From assembly GCA_963169105.1 (NCBI GenBank), contig OY720643.1, positions 22,850,373 through 22,914,372 on the forward strand: DNA of 64,000 bases, read 5' to 3'. Below the pieces are notes generated by a model. It did not search any database. It was given only the letters and a program-made list of their open reading frames with translations, and had not been told where the DNA came from. This DNA is from Ceriagrion tenellum (lineage: Eukaryota > Arthropoda > Insecta > Odonata > Coenagrionidae). How positions within the stretch are numbered: the stretch's first letter is position 1; the number at the start of each line of letters is the position of its first letter. Position numbers and translations under genes: made by a program. Positions 22,911-36,409 of this stretch are shown here, piece after piece.

Positions 22911-23084
22911 GTTTCGATGGGAAATGGTGGGCATCAGCTTCAGGCAGCTCAAAAGTCTGAAGCAGCTTTAATGTCTTGAGTTTGGTTTGCTCGAGGTGAA
23001 TGTCAGTTATGTTAAATGCTCAAGAGCTAGGGTCTACAACCTCTCCGGACCTCCCGAGACCCTAAAATTACATTTCAAAACAAA

Positions 23085-23770
23085 AACATACATGCATACC
23101 AATCACGCCGTTCCCTTCCGGGGTAGGCACAGTCACAAAGTTTCAATCACAAACACACATTTTTGCACCTAATTCTGCATCAATTATTTCCTCCACACTG
23201 ACCTATCCTTGCAAACTTCTTTTGCCTCATTTACCCCCATACACTGCTTCATAGACGCCCTCCTGTTTTTAAGAATCCTAATATTCCTCCTCCTAAAAAT
23301 TTCCTCAACCACATTCAAACACAACTTTCTCGGCCTACCTCTACCTCTCGCACCATTCATTTCACTCCTATATATCTGTTTCGTTATTCGACTCTCATTC
23401 ATTCTCTCAACATGGCCAAACCTACGAAGCACACTCCTTTCATATATGTCCATTACTGGAGAATCTAACCCACATTCATTTATTACCCACTCATCTCTGA
23501 TCCTATCCACCCTACTCTTGCCGCGAACACTCCTCAGATACCTCATACCCAAGGCGTTTAGTCTACTCTTATGTCCATCCTGACATACCCATGTTTCACT
23601 ACCATACAACAAAGTGGGGAGAAGTACACTTTTGTACGCGGCGATTCTCGCTTCCTTAGAGATGCATCCACTCCTTGATAATCTCCATATGCTACCTACC
23701 ACTTTCCTTCCCGCATTCGCACGTCTTTTTATCTCATCATCTCTCCGTCCATCATTCGTAAACATTTTGC
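23085..23770 (-). mobile_element. LINE family B copy, best preserved RT C-terminus
   Basis: The minus frame has R-R-D-D-E-I-K-R-R-A-N-A-G, L-L-P-T-L-L-Y-G-S-E-T-W, R-L-N-A-L-G-M-R-Y-L-R, D-E-W-V-I-N-E-C-G, R-R-F-G-H-V-E-R-M and G-R-G-R-P-R-K-L. This is the typical order of the region after the catalytic core in RTE/CR1-like elements. The nominal 317-codon frame (24137 to 23184) adds unrelated upstream sequence. The element's 3' end (GTGCCTACCCCGGAAGGGAA as read minus) lies at 23105-23130, with a TATG-like tail beyond. The 5' part is truncated. Confidence 0.85.
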
Positions 23771-23825
23771 CTACATACATACATACATACATACTAATCA
23801 CGCCGTTCCCTCCCGGGCTGAAACA
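23771..23825 (-). mobile_element. Scrap of a second LINE B 3' end
   Basis: (CATA)n at 23776-23801 is followed by CTAATCACGCCGTTCCCTCC. This is the tail and last bases of another family B copy, severely 5'-truncated and abutting the preceding one. Confidence 0.7.
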
Positions 23826-24389
23826 AAAACATGACGTTAAGAAAAAATATGCATAAGCACTTTTGGCACACTGGCACACTCTTTCTGGAAAGACAATACA
23901 TCCATCTTGAAGAGAGAATATAGATACTGAAAAGCCAAGCCACCGATCTATATTACATTCTATTGGAAATTTATTTCCAGCGATTAAGGATCGAGTTTTT
24001 TTTAAGTTCTTGTGAAATTGGTACGATTCTTTTTCATTCAAAATACAATTATTACATATTACATAAAAATTGTGGTGTATAGAATAACTTCGTGTGATCG
24101 ATGCGGTGTGTCGCTCAAACCCGTAGTATTGAATCAAGAGTGAGTGAGTTGAGGCTTACTTACGTTAATAGCATGCATACTTCTCGTTTTGCCAAGCACG
24201 CTTGCTCGTCCAATCATCTCAATTATTTTGACACCGTAGCCTTACATTGAATGCAAAAAAAAGGCATAAAATGGTCTCACGTGAACAATTTGAAATATGA
24301 AATAGCAATGATCAACGATTTATAGATATTTTTGCTGAATATTCACCTCGCCTGAATCTCAGACATCGCGTATCACAGATGACGTTAGA
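23826..24389. other. No gene recognised
   Basis: AT-rich spacer between LINE copies; the long minus frame running into it from LINE B is read-through, not a gene. Confidence 0.5.
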
Positions 24390-24860
24390 TATATATTAAG
24401 AACCCCTGCGTATTATGCTAGGTTTGACCATATTAACAAGATTACAGAGATAGATTGTCGTACCGATAGATTTAAAATGTCATTTTTCCCGCGTACCATA
24501 AGAGAGAACAATAGGCAACGAAGCAAAAGGGATAGGTAGGTGAATTATAGTTAGAATAGTCTATAGTGCATGATGCATGTAATAACTACCAATGATCCCT
24601 TCCTTATTATGTAGATTTTAACCTGTGCTATACCGTAGTAACTAATATTCTATTGCAATAACTACTGCAATTACTTGCAATAACTAATAATCTACTGTAG
24701 TAACTAATAAAGTGTGACCCTATTTTCTAGCATGTCTACCTTATATATCCTACTTACATGGCAATAGTGCATGTTTGGTGATCTTCACCCCCTGTCACAC
24801 ACCCTCGTGGTGGCTCGCAGGGTATTACGTAGATGTAGATGTAGATGTATGACATAGCAT
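24390..24860 (+). mobile_element. LINE family A variant (subfamily A2) 3' end
   Basis: Short RT C-terminal remnant (R-F-D-H-I-N-K-I-T-E-I-D-C-R-T-D-R, F-F-P-R-T-I-R) followed by a 3'UTR. The end block is TGATCTTCACCCCCTGTCAC...CTCGTGGTGGCTCGCAGGG, with a clean (GTAGAT)n tail at 24832-24852. The GATCTTCACCCCCTG and CTCGTGGTGG differences from other copies define a subfamily that also occurs at 39090-39182. Confidence 0.8.
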
Positions 24861-26724
24861 ATACAACCTTCCCTCGCTTTTCCCCAACTCTCCCTATTAT
24901 TTCGCAATGACCAAACCCACCCCCAATGCCATGACCTATAAGGATGATCTATTTGTAAAACTGTACCTTGAAGATAGCAAAACGTGCTGCCCTAAGATAA
25001 TTAATAACATAGTGGTTTTAACCAGGGATTCTGATCATCTTTTTTCGAAATGAAGGATAATTAAAAAATATAATTATTCAGTATCAAATATAAAATTAAA
25101 ATTGTTTACCAAACAGCGATAAAGCAAGAGAACTATTACGCATCAGGATGTCTTGCATAAAACGAAGCCGAGCAATTAGATAGAGAGCAGATAACAAGGA
25201 AAGAAACAAAACACGGTAAGTTACAGGACGCTAAAAGGTGATAAAGGAAAGAGGAATGAAATTGAAAACCGGCATGTAACCTAATGGAACAGGGAGAAGA
25301 ATAGCCGCTCACAGGAAGAGAAATATAGATATTGATATCACAATGGACACCTGAGAAGAAACAAAGAAAAAGCTGACAAAAATATTTACTTGTATGACCT
25401 CAACGCAAAAACTCTAACGACGTAGCCCATACGACTCTCAGCAGACTTAAAGGAAATGTACGTTACAGAGGAAGAAATAGAAAAGCGTATTGAACCCGGG
25501 GAATAAACTCATTTCTTCTTCCCAACTTCGCAAGGTTTCTGAGAGAATATAATAAATAAGATATGTGGGATGTGGCCAGAGGAGAAATAAAAGAGCACCT
25601 GAGGGTAAGAATGGAGAACATACTGCAAGGATAGATAGGAGAAGGAACAGAAATCATGAAAACACTATTTTACTGTCCAAGATGAACGGATGACCAAAAA
25701 AGAAAAAAAAAATACTTCAATTTTATCAAAGAACTAGACAACGTAATTTTACGTGTAGGAAAGGCGAACAGCACGCAATTAAATTGTTACAAAAAATTTT
25801 CTTTTTCGCTGAACGATTTTTTCGCGGGTGATATCATTTCATTCTTGCGTGCGAGCAAGGAAAAACACGCAACAACTCCCTCCTTTTTGTCGACACCGAA
25901 ATTGCATTCCTGGCTTCGAATGCCTTTTCTGAGGATGTGGATTCGACGGCAGAAGTCAAGAACACGCGGTGAGGTCGCAGAAAATTTTCAAAAGGCCTCC
26001 AAACGTAGATTGAATCACGTAGGTACGTCAGTTCACCAAACAACGGGCGCAATCCAGCAGGTGGATCTTTAAAAGGAGCGGAAGCCAGAAACACGAACGA
26101 GCAATAATATTCCCGGCTGAAAAGTTAGACATTTTTTCATCCGTATCGCAAGACTGAAGTGAAATTCGCGGCTCTATTGGAATTTTCTCGACTCTTTCGC
26201 TGAGGCCGAAATGAAATACGGTCATTACTAGGGATAAGCTGCATCATTCCACGTCATTTTATTCAGAGACCCATCAAATAAGAAGTCAAAGCACGTGTGG
26301 CTACAATTTGTCTTGAAGTGCCGATTATTTTGAGTTCAATTGTGACAAGAAAATACCGATAGAAGAATGAATACAGAATATTCAATATGTCTGACGCAGT
26401 TGAGCTCACTTCAATCAAGAATTCCTCTCAAATGGAAAATATTTCCGGCACAGTAAAGATGTACATGAAGGACGGGCTTTATTTATTTCTCTAGGAATAT
26501 TCATGAAGAAATTGCACGTGAAATATAAGAGAGAAAATCTCCAAAAGCCGTAAACAATTGGCACCTTTTCGTCAAAAAACACCAAATTTTCTGTGTTGGT
26601 ATGCTGGGAAAAGCACAGCAGAGACCACCCACAGCCTCTCAACCAAGAATACCCCCCTGTGTTGGTTTACGGGAATGTTACTTCCTCGCCAGGGACCAAA
26701 CACAGACGCACACACACAACCAAA
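24861..26724. other. No gene recognised
   Basis: Mixed sequence. 25390-25700 is purine-rich on plus and hints at a decayed coding region (E-Y-N-K, V-A-R-G-E-I-K-E-H-L), but no family can be named. Frames at 25834-26094 on both strands overlap and lack family features. Confidence 0.4.
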
Positions 26725-26830
26725 TAGGATCCTTTGCAAGGGCTAATGGGACCCCGCTAAGGATGTTTGGCTATAACCTGGGATCCTTAACAGGGCTAAT
26801 GAGACCCCGCTAAGGATGCCCGGTTATTTA
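26725..26830. repeat. Two-unit ~53-bp direct repeat flanked by CA-rich DNA
   Basis: GGATCCTT-GCAAGGGCTAATG followed by GACCCCGCTAAGGATG is repeated at about 26728-26780 and 26780-26826. CACACACACA-type sequence lies on both sides. Confidence 0.7.
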
Positions 26831-26947
26831 CGCAAGCACACTCACAAGCACACAAAATCACTCACTCACATACACAAATGGACCCAAATTCTGGGAGAAT
26901 TAGCTCAAAAAGAGCGTGGTCAAAACAACACAACAGGACGAGGGTGG

Positions 26948-26997
26948 GGGTCGAATACGCGTATTTCGGCTACAAAGTAGCCCTCTTCAGCGAACCG
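26948..26997 (-). ncRNA. Hammerhead-like motif with 10-nt palindromic helix III
   Basis: Reading minus: CTGAAGA, one G, helix GGCTAC/GTAGCC, GAA, palindrome ATACGCGTAT, T, then CGACC. GGTTCG precedes the core and can form a short helix I with CGA(CC). All invariant core bases of a CUGANGA...GAA hammerhead are present. No surrounding inverted arms were identified here. The activity is untested. The extra base between CUGANGA and helix II is seen at all sites in this window where both the core and helix II are intact. Confidence 0.5.
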
Positions 26998-27238
26998 AAA
27001 GTAACGCGTCAATTCAACCCTGCGGGTTCAACGCTGTAGTTTATTAACACAACCAACGAAGTATTTTATTCATTATGCTGCATGAGGGAGTAGATGGAGA
27101 TATAGAATTTAGTCGAATGAAAGTTAATTAAGGTAGTTTGAGCGAAATATCATTTTACCTAGAAATCAATTCATTTGGTCTCAATTTAAAGAAACATAAG
27201 TAATCGTCTCCGCCTTAACTTTGTGGAAGTGAGTAATA

Positions 27239-27385
27239 TCCATGATGAAAAACATAACTTTGTTTCAATCCACACAATATTTATTATGCATACGACTCGG
27301 GTTACAGCAACTTCGTGCCATCATCAGGCCTTTCATAAAATAAATATTGTGTGGACTGAAACAAAGTTGTTTTTTTATCGTGGAT
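27239..27385. mobile_element. Short foldback element with decayed hammerhead-like core
   Basis: Arms 27239-27285 and 27340-27385 are inverted (AAAC-TTTGTTTCA-TCCACACAATATTTATT and its complement). The centre on minus reads CTGATGA, GGCA...TGC, then GTAA in place of GAAA, followed by CCCGAGTCG. It is likely the same class of element as at 20147, but the core is mutated. Confidence 0.6.
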
Positions 27386-30300
27386 AAAGAAACATATATC
27401 AGCCTTCCATAGACATCAAATATTCAACCCCTTACCACGTTACTTTCCGAGATATTTGCCAAAAAAATACCAGCCCTTTTGTAAGATAAATGGTACGTGT
27501 TAGCACTCCTGAGGCTCCAGAGGGACCTTATATTAAAAACGAGGCATTCCCTACACTTAGATCTCGTCAAAAAATCAACAGTGTGTAGTTTTCGTGTTTT
27601 CTCAAGTATTTTTGAAAATTAATCTAATTATGACCGCAGTAAATTCCTCAAGATCACAATAGACCTTCCGTTTTGATGGAGTTTCAAACGTACCGCATGA
27701 AAAAAATTAGTCAAGTTAAATACTTATATAGATATTTTCATTTGATTACTTACAAACTTCTGTCATGTAAAACTATAATACTGCACCATTAATAATGCAA
27801 TATTTAATTAGTGTGTCTCACAGTTGGTGAAATTAAAACAAATAGTTCGAATACGGTCCTATTATTATTAGGGAACTATCTCGCTCGCACTACCTTAAAA
27901 TAGTAAGTTAACAGTGGTATTTTATTGGTTTACAACATACCTTATGATAATACTGGCGGCATCTTAGGTAATTCTGGTCATAAGGTTTTCAGTACCTCAT
28001 AAAATACGAATATTTTCCAAAGAGAAGATGAGAATATCAAAATGAAGATTTCTACTTCGCTAATTTTATATTTTCCACACTTTCCATTAACATTGTCCAT
28101 TGATAAAAATTTACCAAACTTTGAATTTTGCCTATTATAAGATTTACCTATAAAGAATTGATATTTTCTTCAATAATCACACCAAATTCCGTCATGCTTG
28201 ACGGGGTAATTACTCCAATTACTGATGTAAAAAGCAAAGCGTCTCCGTTTACTCGCAAATCCCCGTCCCATAAGAAAATATTAGCATTTAGGTAATTTTG
28301 TTCCCTTGCACTCGTTAATTATTTCTTTAAGTAGACGATGCATTAAGTAGACGTTGGTATTCTACAGAACAAAGTTGACACTTACTTGTTACAAGGTTTT
28401 TGGATCCAAAGCAGGTGGCCCGAATAAGTTAAGGAAACATTGCTGCAACCCATTAAAATTTCACCATTTAACTGCTTGTTGTAAAATCTTTTATCCAACT
28501 AAATTGTCTCCATTTAGGGAGCGTCTGGGGAAAAATTTACTGTGAGAAAACAATTGAGACAAAGCTCTAATAAGGGTGAATAAAATAAATATACTTATTT
28601 TCTCTTGCGACTTTAAATTTCCTCTCCAATTCATGTAATTTTGGAAAATCATTCTCATGAAATGCACAAAATCATGAGTTTTTTTTTATTTTGACCCGTT
28701 CCTTTGACGACGACGGTATCGTAAATATAGAAATAGGAGAATGATTGTCGAAAGGGTTCAACTGGGAATGTCCAGTAGCTTGTATCACAAGGAAAGCATT
28801 GTTTGGAATTGGCACTTCTTAGACAATTTAGTTAAATGAAAAATTATCAAAACAAGCAGGCGGTACACTTTTTTTGTTTACAGCCGTTTTTTCCAAACTT
28901 ATTTTAACCACCGACTTTGGTTCCAAAAACCATACATCAAACACCCCTCCACCATAAGCATTAAAATCATGGGTCACATACCAAGACAATGGAATAGATT
29001 CCAAAGATATTAAATTATTATACGTTTCTACTTCAATTGATAACTGATTCATTCATCCGAGGACATGAATACATGGTCATGATTGGGTAAGGTTCTTGAT
29101 TTTCAGCGCTCTCCAGACGTCCCTTGTTTCCATTCGCCCCCGAGATTTGAGCACCGCCCACCCTAGAGGGGTTTATCCGAAACTACCGCGGCAATTTCGA
29201 CCCGTCAGTGATCCGTAAATTGAGACCGCGTTTGAAATAATTTCTTGAGGTGCATTCGCCTGTGGGCATACTTTTATGCAATCACGGATCAGGCGAGACA
29301 TTCCGATAACTTCACCTCCACTCTCACGCCGAATTGGGTCACGATAATCTGTTAAACTATGGCGCAAATTTGACACATTCTCGGTATTAAGGGAATTAAC
29401 GCATATTTAACCTTAAATGCATATTGAATTTCACAGTATTTTATGCGAAGCTGTAATTGTTTTGTCATAACATTTTGGTACTTGTACTTCCAGTTGTGAT
29501 CCAGAACGATTTCACAAATGGGCTGAATTCATTTCCATTGCCCGATTACCCATGCAGAGCAAAGTTTAAAAAAACGGACCTTCTTTAACAGCAGAAAAGA
29601 ATTTAAGTACACCCCAAAAGAGCAATAATGGAAATAATCGGCAAATATACCGACACATAATTATGTCAATATTTTTTTCAATAAGAGCGCTGCCTCAAAT
29701 ATCGCTGTACCGGATGGATGAAAAGTACCTAATAAAAAATAATTTCGCTACGCAGGGGTAATAAACTAACTTCTGTAAGAATAAATATCAAATGTAAATT
29801 ACATTTTACTTAACATACTTTTCGCCTTATTGCAAAGTATATTACAATTCAAAAGGTGGGGGTGTTTCTGAAAATTTCCTAATTTGGCTAAGGACCAGGA
29901 TTTAATGTCATTGGTTATCACGCACTAACAATCTTCTATATCCATAAACACTGATTTCGAAACTCGAGCTTTGATTCTTTCGTTACCACATCATACCAAA
30001 TGCCTATATAATGGGTTATTTCACATAGGCCTCAATAGGCGTATGATCTAATCCCAAAAAGAAACGAAATATATGCATCGACTCATCACACAAATTTTTA
30101 GAGGTAAGTATAGGATTAATCTCCATTTTTACATATTCATAGGAAGATACTTAAAGAATTTTTTTGCAAACGCGTGTATTACCCCTTCGTAACTAAGTAC
30201 TTTTTGTTTGTCGTCTTGAAAGCGCTTTGAATCACATCTGGAAGAAAAAATACTAAAATATTATGATAAAAAGGTACATCTTCATACAATACACTGTGAA

Positions 30301-33300
30301 ATTCATTTTGTATTTAACGTTGAATATGATTAAATTTCTTTTAAACTTGTAGAGCGTCAAATTTTTGACATATTTAAAAGAAATCGTGATCAATTAGTAG
30401 TAAGGTTGAAAGCGATGTTATTAAATACTCTATCGCCAGATCAGCGATCAGATAAAAGCACGACTTGCTTCGAATCCACTTAAAGCAATGATTACGAATT
30501 CCTTTCCAGATCACCGAATCACTCGCGGGTCAAATGTACCTCAAAAGTATCGGACAAAACCACTATGGGGGCGCGGAAATAAAATTTAAGGGGCGAAGTG
30601 AAACAAGAGGATGTCTTCTGAGCGCTGAAATGCAAGGACCTGACCCAATCGTAACTATGTAATCACAACCTCGGATGAGTGGATCAGTTATCAATTGAAC
30701 TATAAATAAATATAATTTTTAAGTCTTAACTTTATTTGAACATTTCCCATGGTCTGGTCAAGCAACCCATGATTTCAAAGCTTATGGTTAGGGGGCGTTG
30801 GTTAATGGTTCGCGGAACCAAAGTCGGTGACTAGAATAATTTTGGGATACACTGCTCTAAACCAACACAATTCCACTTTCTGACTGCTGGTTTTAGTAAT
30901 TTTCCATCCAAGTAAATTGTCTTCACTCCCGAGTGAGCCACATCTCCATACCTATTTCGGTATTCGGTAAATGATCTCTTCTGTTTCACGGAAACAGTAT
31001 GTATCTACGAGTTATAGCGTAGTTAGTTCTCTTTTTCCTGCCCACGGCTTGGAAGCAACAGCCTGTGTCGGCTCCTATACACCAAATAGGATGCCGCGTT
31101 GCATGCGCTAGTTAGATGATATTTTTTATTGAAATATGTTTAATCGAACATTGGACACGGCTTACACCATCATATTTGTAAGCAACTATTACAATTATAA
31201 CAGTAATTGTAACGAATCTGAGCTTACAACGAATGTTCTCATACGAAAATCAACGGAGGGCTTCACGGTCAAAGGCCATTTCAAACACTTTTCACGATTA
31301 CTACTATGTAATGTACGTTTTTGTTAATGTTTATAGATGTGCAACATATCAGAAATTAAACCATGAAATGCATGAAGGATTCAAATGTTTGGCATCGTTG
31401 ACTAGGCAACGTGGTGCCTAAATTTCCGCATTTAGTTGACCCAGGCCTTGGCGCTACACTGAGTAAAGTCTTATCCGTCGACTCGTAAATTTAAATGGCC
31501 ATTGTTGATTGTTGTTAACAAGAGACTTCAATGGTTATTACTATAAAGTTGAAGAGATACGGAAGTTTTAAATTACAGCTGATTATTTATGACCTCTGAG
31601 AATAACTTTGTGGATGTTACGGAGGAAAGATCTGCTGTAAGAATTGTGAAAGAGAAGTATGAAGCTTCCATCGTGACCCCACGTTGGCCGTCATCAGACA
31701 TCGGATCAAACTTCAGCGGCCTCGGCATTATTCAAGACATACAGTGCCTTCTCCATTCAGAAATTGTTTAGTATCAGGCAGGAAAACAAGGTACCGACAA
31801 ATGAGGACTGAAAATGACAAACTCAGTTGAACAAGAAGAATGTTCAAGACGACGGTATGGGAAGACTATTCAAATTTACTGATTTATCTTCTGGTATATT
31901 CATATTTTCATTAGCAGTGCCTATAGAGATTCGATATGATTAGTCAATTCAAATGTTTACTTGAATTGACTGAAAAAAGTCGAGATTGTGAAAAAATCCT
32001 TAGTGTTTGACTTATTCAAAACGGTCGCAAGGCCTCTGTAAATTTGAATAAGTGGTGTTTATTTGGGTTTGCACAGTTATTTTCACACGACCAGTTGCAG
32101 GATCGACACATATGTATTCTATAAAGTAATGGGACCCATAAGCCATGGCAACCATTCAATAAGTGTTGCAGAAACATTAGATAAGTTTATGGGTTTCTTA
32201 ACTTATGGCATGGAGTTATGAGTACCATAAGTAGCCAAGATGGCGGATGCGCAATGAACCGCTTGGTGACTTAATAACTTGATTCAAGAGTTGTTTTGAG
32301 AAAAATGACCAGTTGATATCCTTTTACTGACTTATTATTATGTGCATTAGCAATTATTCATAGGCTAAACTTTCATAAATTTCATCTGGCGGTAGAAGAT
32401 TAGATCGATTACTTGAAGCTATTGACTGTCAGTAAATAAGTTATGTAGCTAGTAGATGTGTTCCTGCAACCGGAATATTTTTATAAGCTCTATAAATTTA
32501 TGGATCTCATAACTATTGATTTCATAACTAAATGTTCTTGCAACTGACCATAAGATCTTTTAAAATCCGATTTTTCCCGCGTGACCGTGTTCTGTGAAAG
32601 TGAAACCTCAAACAAAGTATTCAGCTAATGTAGGCCGTCTTCGAACTTGGCAAATCGAGCAATCTTCCCTTGAAACCTAGAGCTCATTGGGCGGAAATGA
32701 CGTCAAATTCGAGTGACCGCAGGCACTATACTGTCTAGATACATAGTGAATAAACCGAGTAAATGAAAAAGCAGTCTTGTTATGCTTCCTATATATTAAG
32801 TTAGAATTCGGAGTGTGATAATATGGGCTCGTATTACAAATAGATGAGAAGAAACTTTCAAATGGATACAATTTTATCATTGCTATGAATACTTGTGTGA
32901 TTATTTATTAATTGTTTGCGGAAAAATAAAAAAATTCGCTATATTTAAAGGCTTTCCAAATGTGAATACCCTGATAAAATATTTGATAGCCGATAGTTCA
33001 GTGAATAATTCCATACATTGTCGATGCTCCGTCCTTGTTTATTGAACCCACAAGTTCTGTTTTCCTTGCTCTGGAAGGAAAAAATACCCTCGACGAAAGA
33101 ATAATGGTTCGATGAAAGGTACTCTCAGGTAGCCATAATTTCATAGGTAGTATTAGTTTCATCTAGCGAATATCATATTTGCTAATAACGTTGAGCATTG
33201 GATAGGTTATTACGGTATTCATCAAAGAAGGAGGACAATAAACCATTAGAGTCAATATAATTTGTTTTCAGCTTAATTATGTTAATTACAACGCACGTAG

Positions 33301-35294
33301 TTTATCAATCAACAGTTGAAGATCATACGTAGTTTGTTCGGAGTGTAATACATTATTATATTGTTACATGTTTTTTCATATGGGCAAAAAGCATTATAAT
33401 GCCTTTTTGTGCATAAATACGTTGACTGTGGTGAAATACAGTGAGCGATATGTCGTTCACTTTAGCAACCCCTAGCAATCGAAGCATAATCGTTATTCCC
33501 CATATTACGATATATATGAATTATTTTATTCAAAAGCAATAAGATTTTTAAAATAATAATCTCGTCTAAATCGTCGCATGAGAATGGGAAGCATTTTCAA
33601 TAAGTAATCGATTTCAATAACCCACCAAAATTATAAACACGGATGGCACTTTTCGTATGTTTTACGAGGTGAAGGCTGCATGATGTCTCTTCCGTCGTAG
33701 AACGGCTACGAAAGTGTCAAGTAAGGATTTCACTCCATCTGCCTAGGGATCAAGATAACTTAATGGCAAGTCAACTATGCGTTTGGCAAGTCCGAAAACG
33801 TCCATAGTCGCGTCTGTAAGTATATACAATCTGTGGATGTACCTAAATTCCTAATACTTACGGAGGCCATAATTCCTCTATCACATGTTTCAAATGAAAA
33901 GTAATTAAACATTTCAAAGGTAAATAATGCTGGTAAATACATATATCATGAACAATAACGATAGTGTGTTAATAAACAATAGCAGTAAACAACAAAAAAC
34001 TTAGATTCAAAAATGGTTTTTCATTATTTTGAAATAGTAGGTAAATGCTTCCGTTCTAAATTTTATTATATTTTTACTTTGCTCTATATTTACAGTTTCC
34101 TGCTGGAAAATAGTTACAATTTATGTTCTAATGACTGCATTTGTATTTAAACCAATGCATCACCACACTAGTGCAGGAGTGGTGGCGCCACAATCAACGA
34201 AGTTCTCCCGTTTTGTTTGCATGCAGAATTTTAGGCTACACTTTTTAGCGTGGAATCAACAATCCGTGTCAACAATTCATGCCTCATACTTTCCAATGGC
34301 ATGTTGCTCGATTACGTAGGGAAAGTAAGTTGGGAATTATCACCAAAAACTCGACTGTGTGTGCATAAATCAACAAGGTGACGTCATATTTTAACTAAGC
34401 AACGGTCGTAAATTTCTAAAAATAATTTACTTCATCACTTAGGGCGTTAATGCCAAGAATCATTAAGTTTCAACGAAATCGGAGAGGTACTATTTCTCGT
34501 TATAAACGTACTCGAGACTTGTTAAAATAGCAATAAATAGCAAAAATATTGGAATCGGAAAAAAAGTTGACTCATGGAAGTTGACTTCTATGGAAGTAGC
34601 GATATCTCGAATCGAATAATCACTCGCAGGGTATCGTTCTGCAAACACATGACTTCCGGCTTTTTCCAAACAAATTGATGAGGGACGTAAACAATGAATA
34701 TGGCAATTACAAAAATCGCCGAAATTTGGCAACAATGGCGATGGAATATCGCTGGTAGAGTTCCACAGGCATACGTTGGTTTAATAAATTTGTAAGAACT
34801 AGAATAGTTATAAATCATTACGTCGCATATAGTGCGTCAATTTTGACATAAATAATTATTATCTAATATGATATAAATCATGAACCTGACCCTAGGAGCT
34901 CTTCAGCATTTAATATATTTTCAAGTACAAATAAAGATCTAAATAAGCAACAATGAGTCCTACTCCTACTAAGTGATTCTTTTTTTACATTTAAAAATCA
35001 CTGTTTTGTCACGTGGCCAAGATTCCACCGGATGCGATACGGTTATATCGCAGAATCGATATGCCACTCGCAGACAAAATAGAAACCAGTCTTTTTGCCT
35101 TGCAATTAACAACCGCGGCCGATTACCACAACTATCGACCTCTACTGCCATGGAAGTACGTGCTTACACATCTAAGTGACGCTTGAAAGAGACTTCAAAG
35201 AGACTTCGAGTATTACATATATTATCTCCATTTTTGGGCCGAAAATTATGTCAAAACTCCACTTTCTCAGGCGAGATATTGTAGAACAGCATAT
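27386..35294. other. Eight kilobases without recognisable genes
   Basis: AT-rich DNA with only short random frames on both strands. No splice-bounded exon with a known domain, no LINE end block, and no clear TIR pair was found. Around 32100-32560 TAAGTTATGG/CATAACT-like words recur, suggesting an old unidentified element, but borders cannot be set. It could be an intron of a gene lying outside the window, or intergenic. Confidence 0.5.
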
Positions 35295-35494
35295 TGAATA
35301 AAAAGCTCAAACGATTTCGTACTGTCTACTAGTTTTTATTTCACCTCTTGCTACACGTGTTTCAACTGAACAACAGTCATCCTCAGGCAAGACTGTTCTT
35401 GCCTGAGGATGACTGTTGTTCAGTTGAAACACGTGTAGCAAGAGGTGAAATAAAAACTAGTAGACAGTACGAAATCGTTTGAGCTTTTTATTCA
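35295..35494. mobile_element. Perfect 97-bp-arm palindrome with two hammerhead-like motifs
   Basis: Arms 35295-35391 and 35398-35494 are identical inverted copies over 97 bp around the 6-nt spacer ACTGTT. On plus (from about 35397) the right arm reads TCTTGC, CTGAGGA, helix ACTG/CAGT, GAA, palindrome ACACGTGT, A, GCAAGA. Helix I (TCTTGC/GCAAGA) is 6 bp and the cleavage triplet would be GUA. The left arm carries the same motif on minus. Perfect identity implies a recent insertion or arm correction. It resembles a pair of Penelope-type terminal repeats without the body. Confidence 0.85.
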
Positions 35495-36409
35495 TTATGT
35501 CAAAAGTGTCGAATTATAAACAATTGCATTCGGCAGCCATTAATGTGGTGGGTACATGGAACAATCATTACAATTGTATAGATACCACACGGAGCAAGCA
35601 ATTTGGACTCTCTACGGATAAACCATGCGATTAAATCCAGCCGGAAAAAGGAAGTTTAGCGGGGACAGTGAAAAATATTTTTCCACCATTCCATTCCAAC
35701 TCTCCTTCTCCTCTCAGATGCTAATGGGGTGAATAACGACGTTACAAGGAGACACAGAGTAAAGAATGGATTACGTCTTAAACTAATGCGCGGCCATTTG
35801 TTTTTCCCGTCGCCACGGGCGACCAGCAAGAGGCTCGCAGTCCGTTTTCATTGGATGATTTCCCCATCCTCCACAAGAATGCAGGGGTTGAACAGGGGAG
35901 GTAGAAAAAAAAGAGGCTTCAGATCCACAGCTTTCCGAGACCCTAATGTCTTCTACCCTTCAGCGCTGCCGTTATCAAAGCCTTGCTCGATTTAATCTCT
36001 CTAAATTAATTGAGTTCGCTTAGAAATTGGGACTCTTTTTTTTTATTCCCCAGGGGTCGTAAGTTCTAGGGGGGGGATTCGATTTATCGAATGACATTTT
36101 TCATATCCTAACTTGACACTTTATGACTTCAGTTGAAACCTCCTTCCTTTATCCGTATCTCATGAAATATATTATGGCATTTATCCCGCTTTGACATTGG
36201 CACAGATTACAAAGATGGTCAGAGCAATGGTTTAGTACATTTATGTACAGATTGACGAGAAACTTTGCAAAAGTGTATTAATTAGAAATGTGAATAGATA
36301 AGAGCGAAAATAATGCATGTCGCCGATTTGGTTTTTTTTCCATTTATCCCGCCATAAATTTCAGAATCCCCACCCGACACACAAGGATTCACTCATTGCT
36401 CCATATCCC
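35495..36409. other. No gene recognised
   Basis: Short frames only; a G run at 36071-36077. A plus frame at 35729-35995 is basic but matches no family. Confidence 0.45.

Noticed and set aside
23833..24137. N-terminal third of the 317-codon minus frame
   Set aside because: Read-through of non-LINE sequence and a microsatellite into the LINE B frame; not part of a protein.
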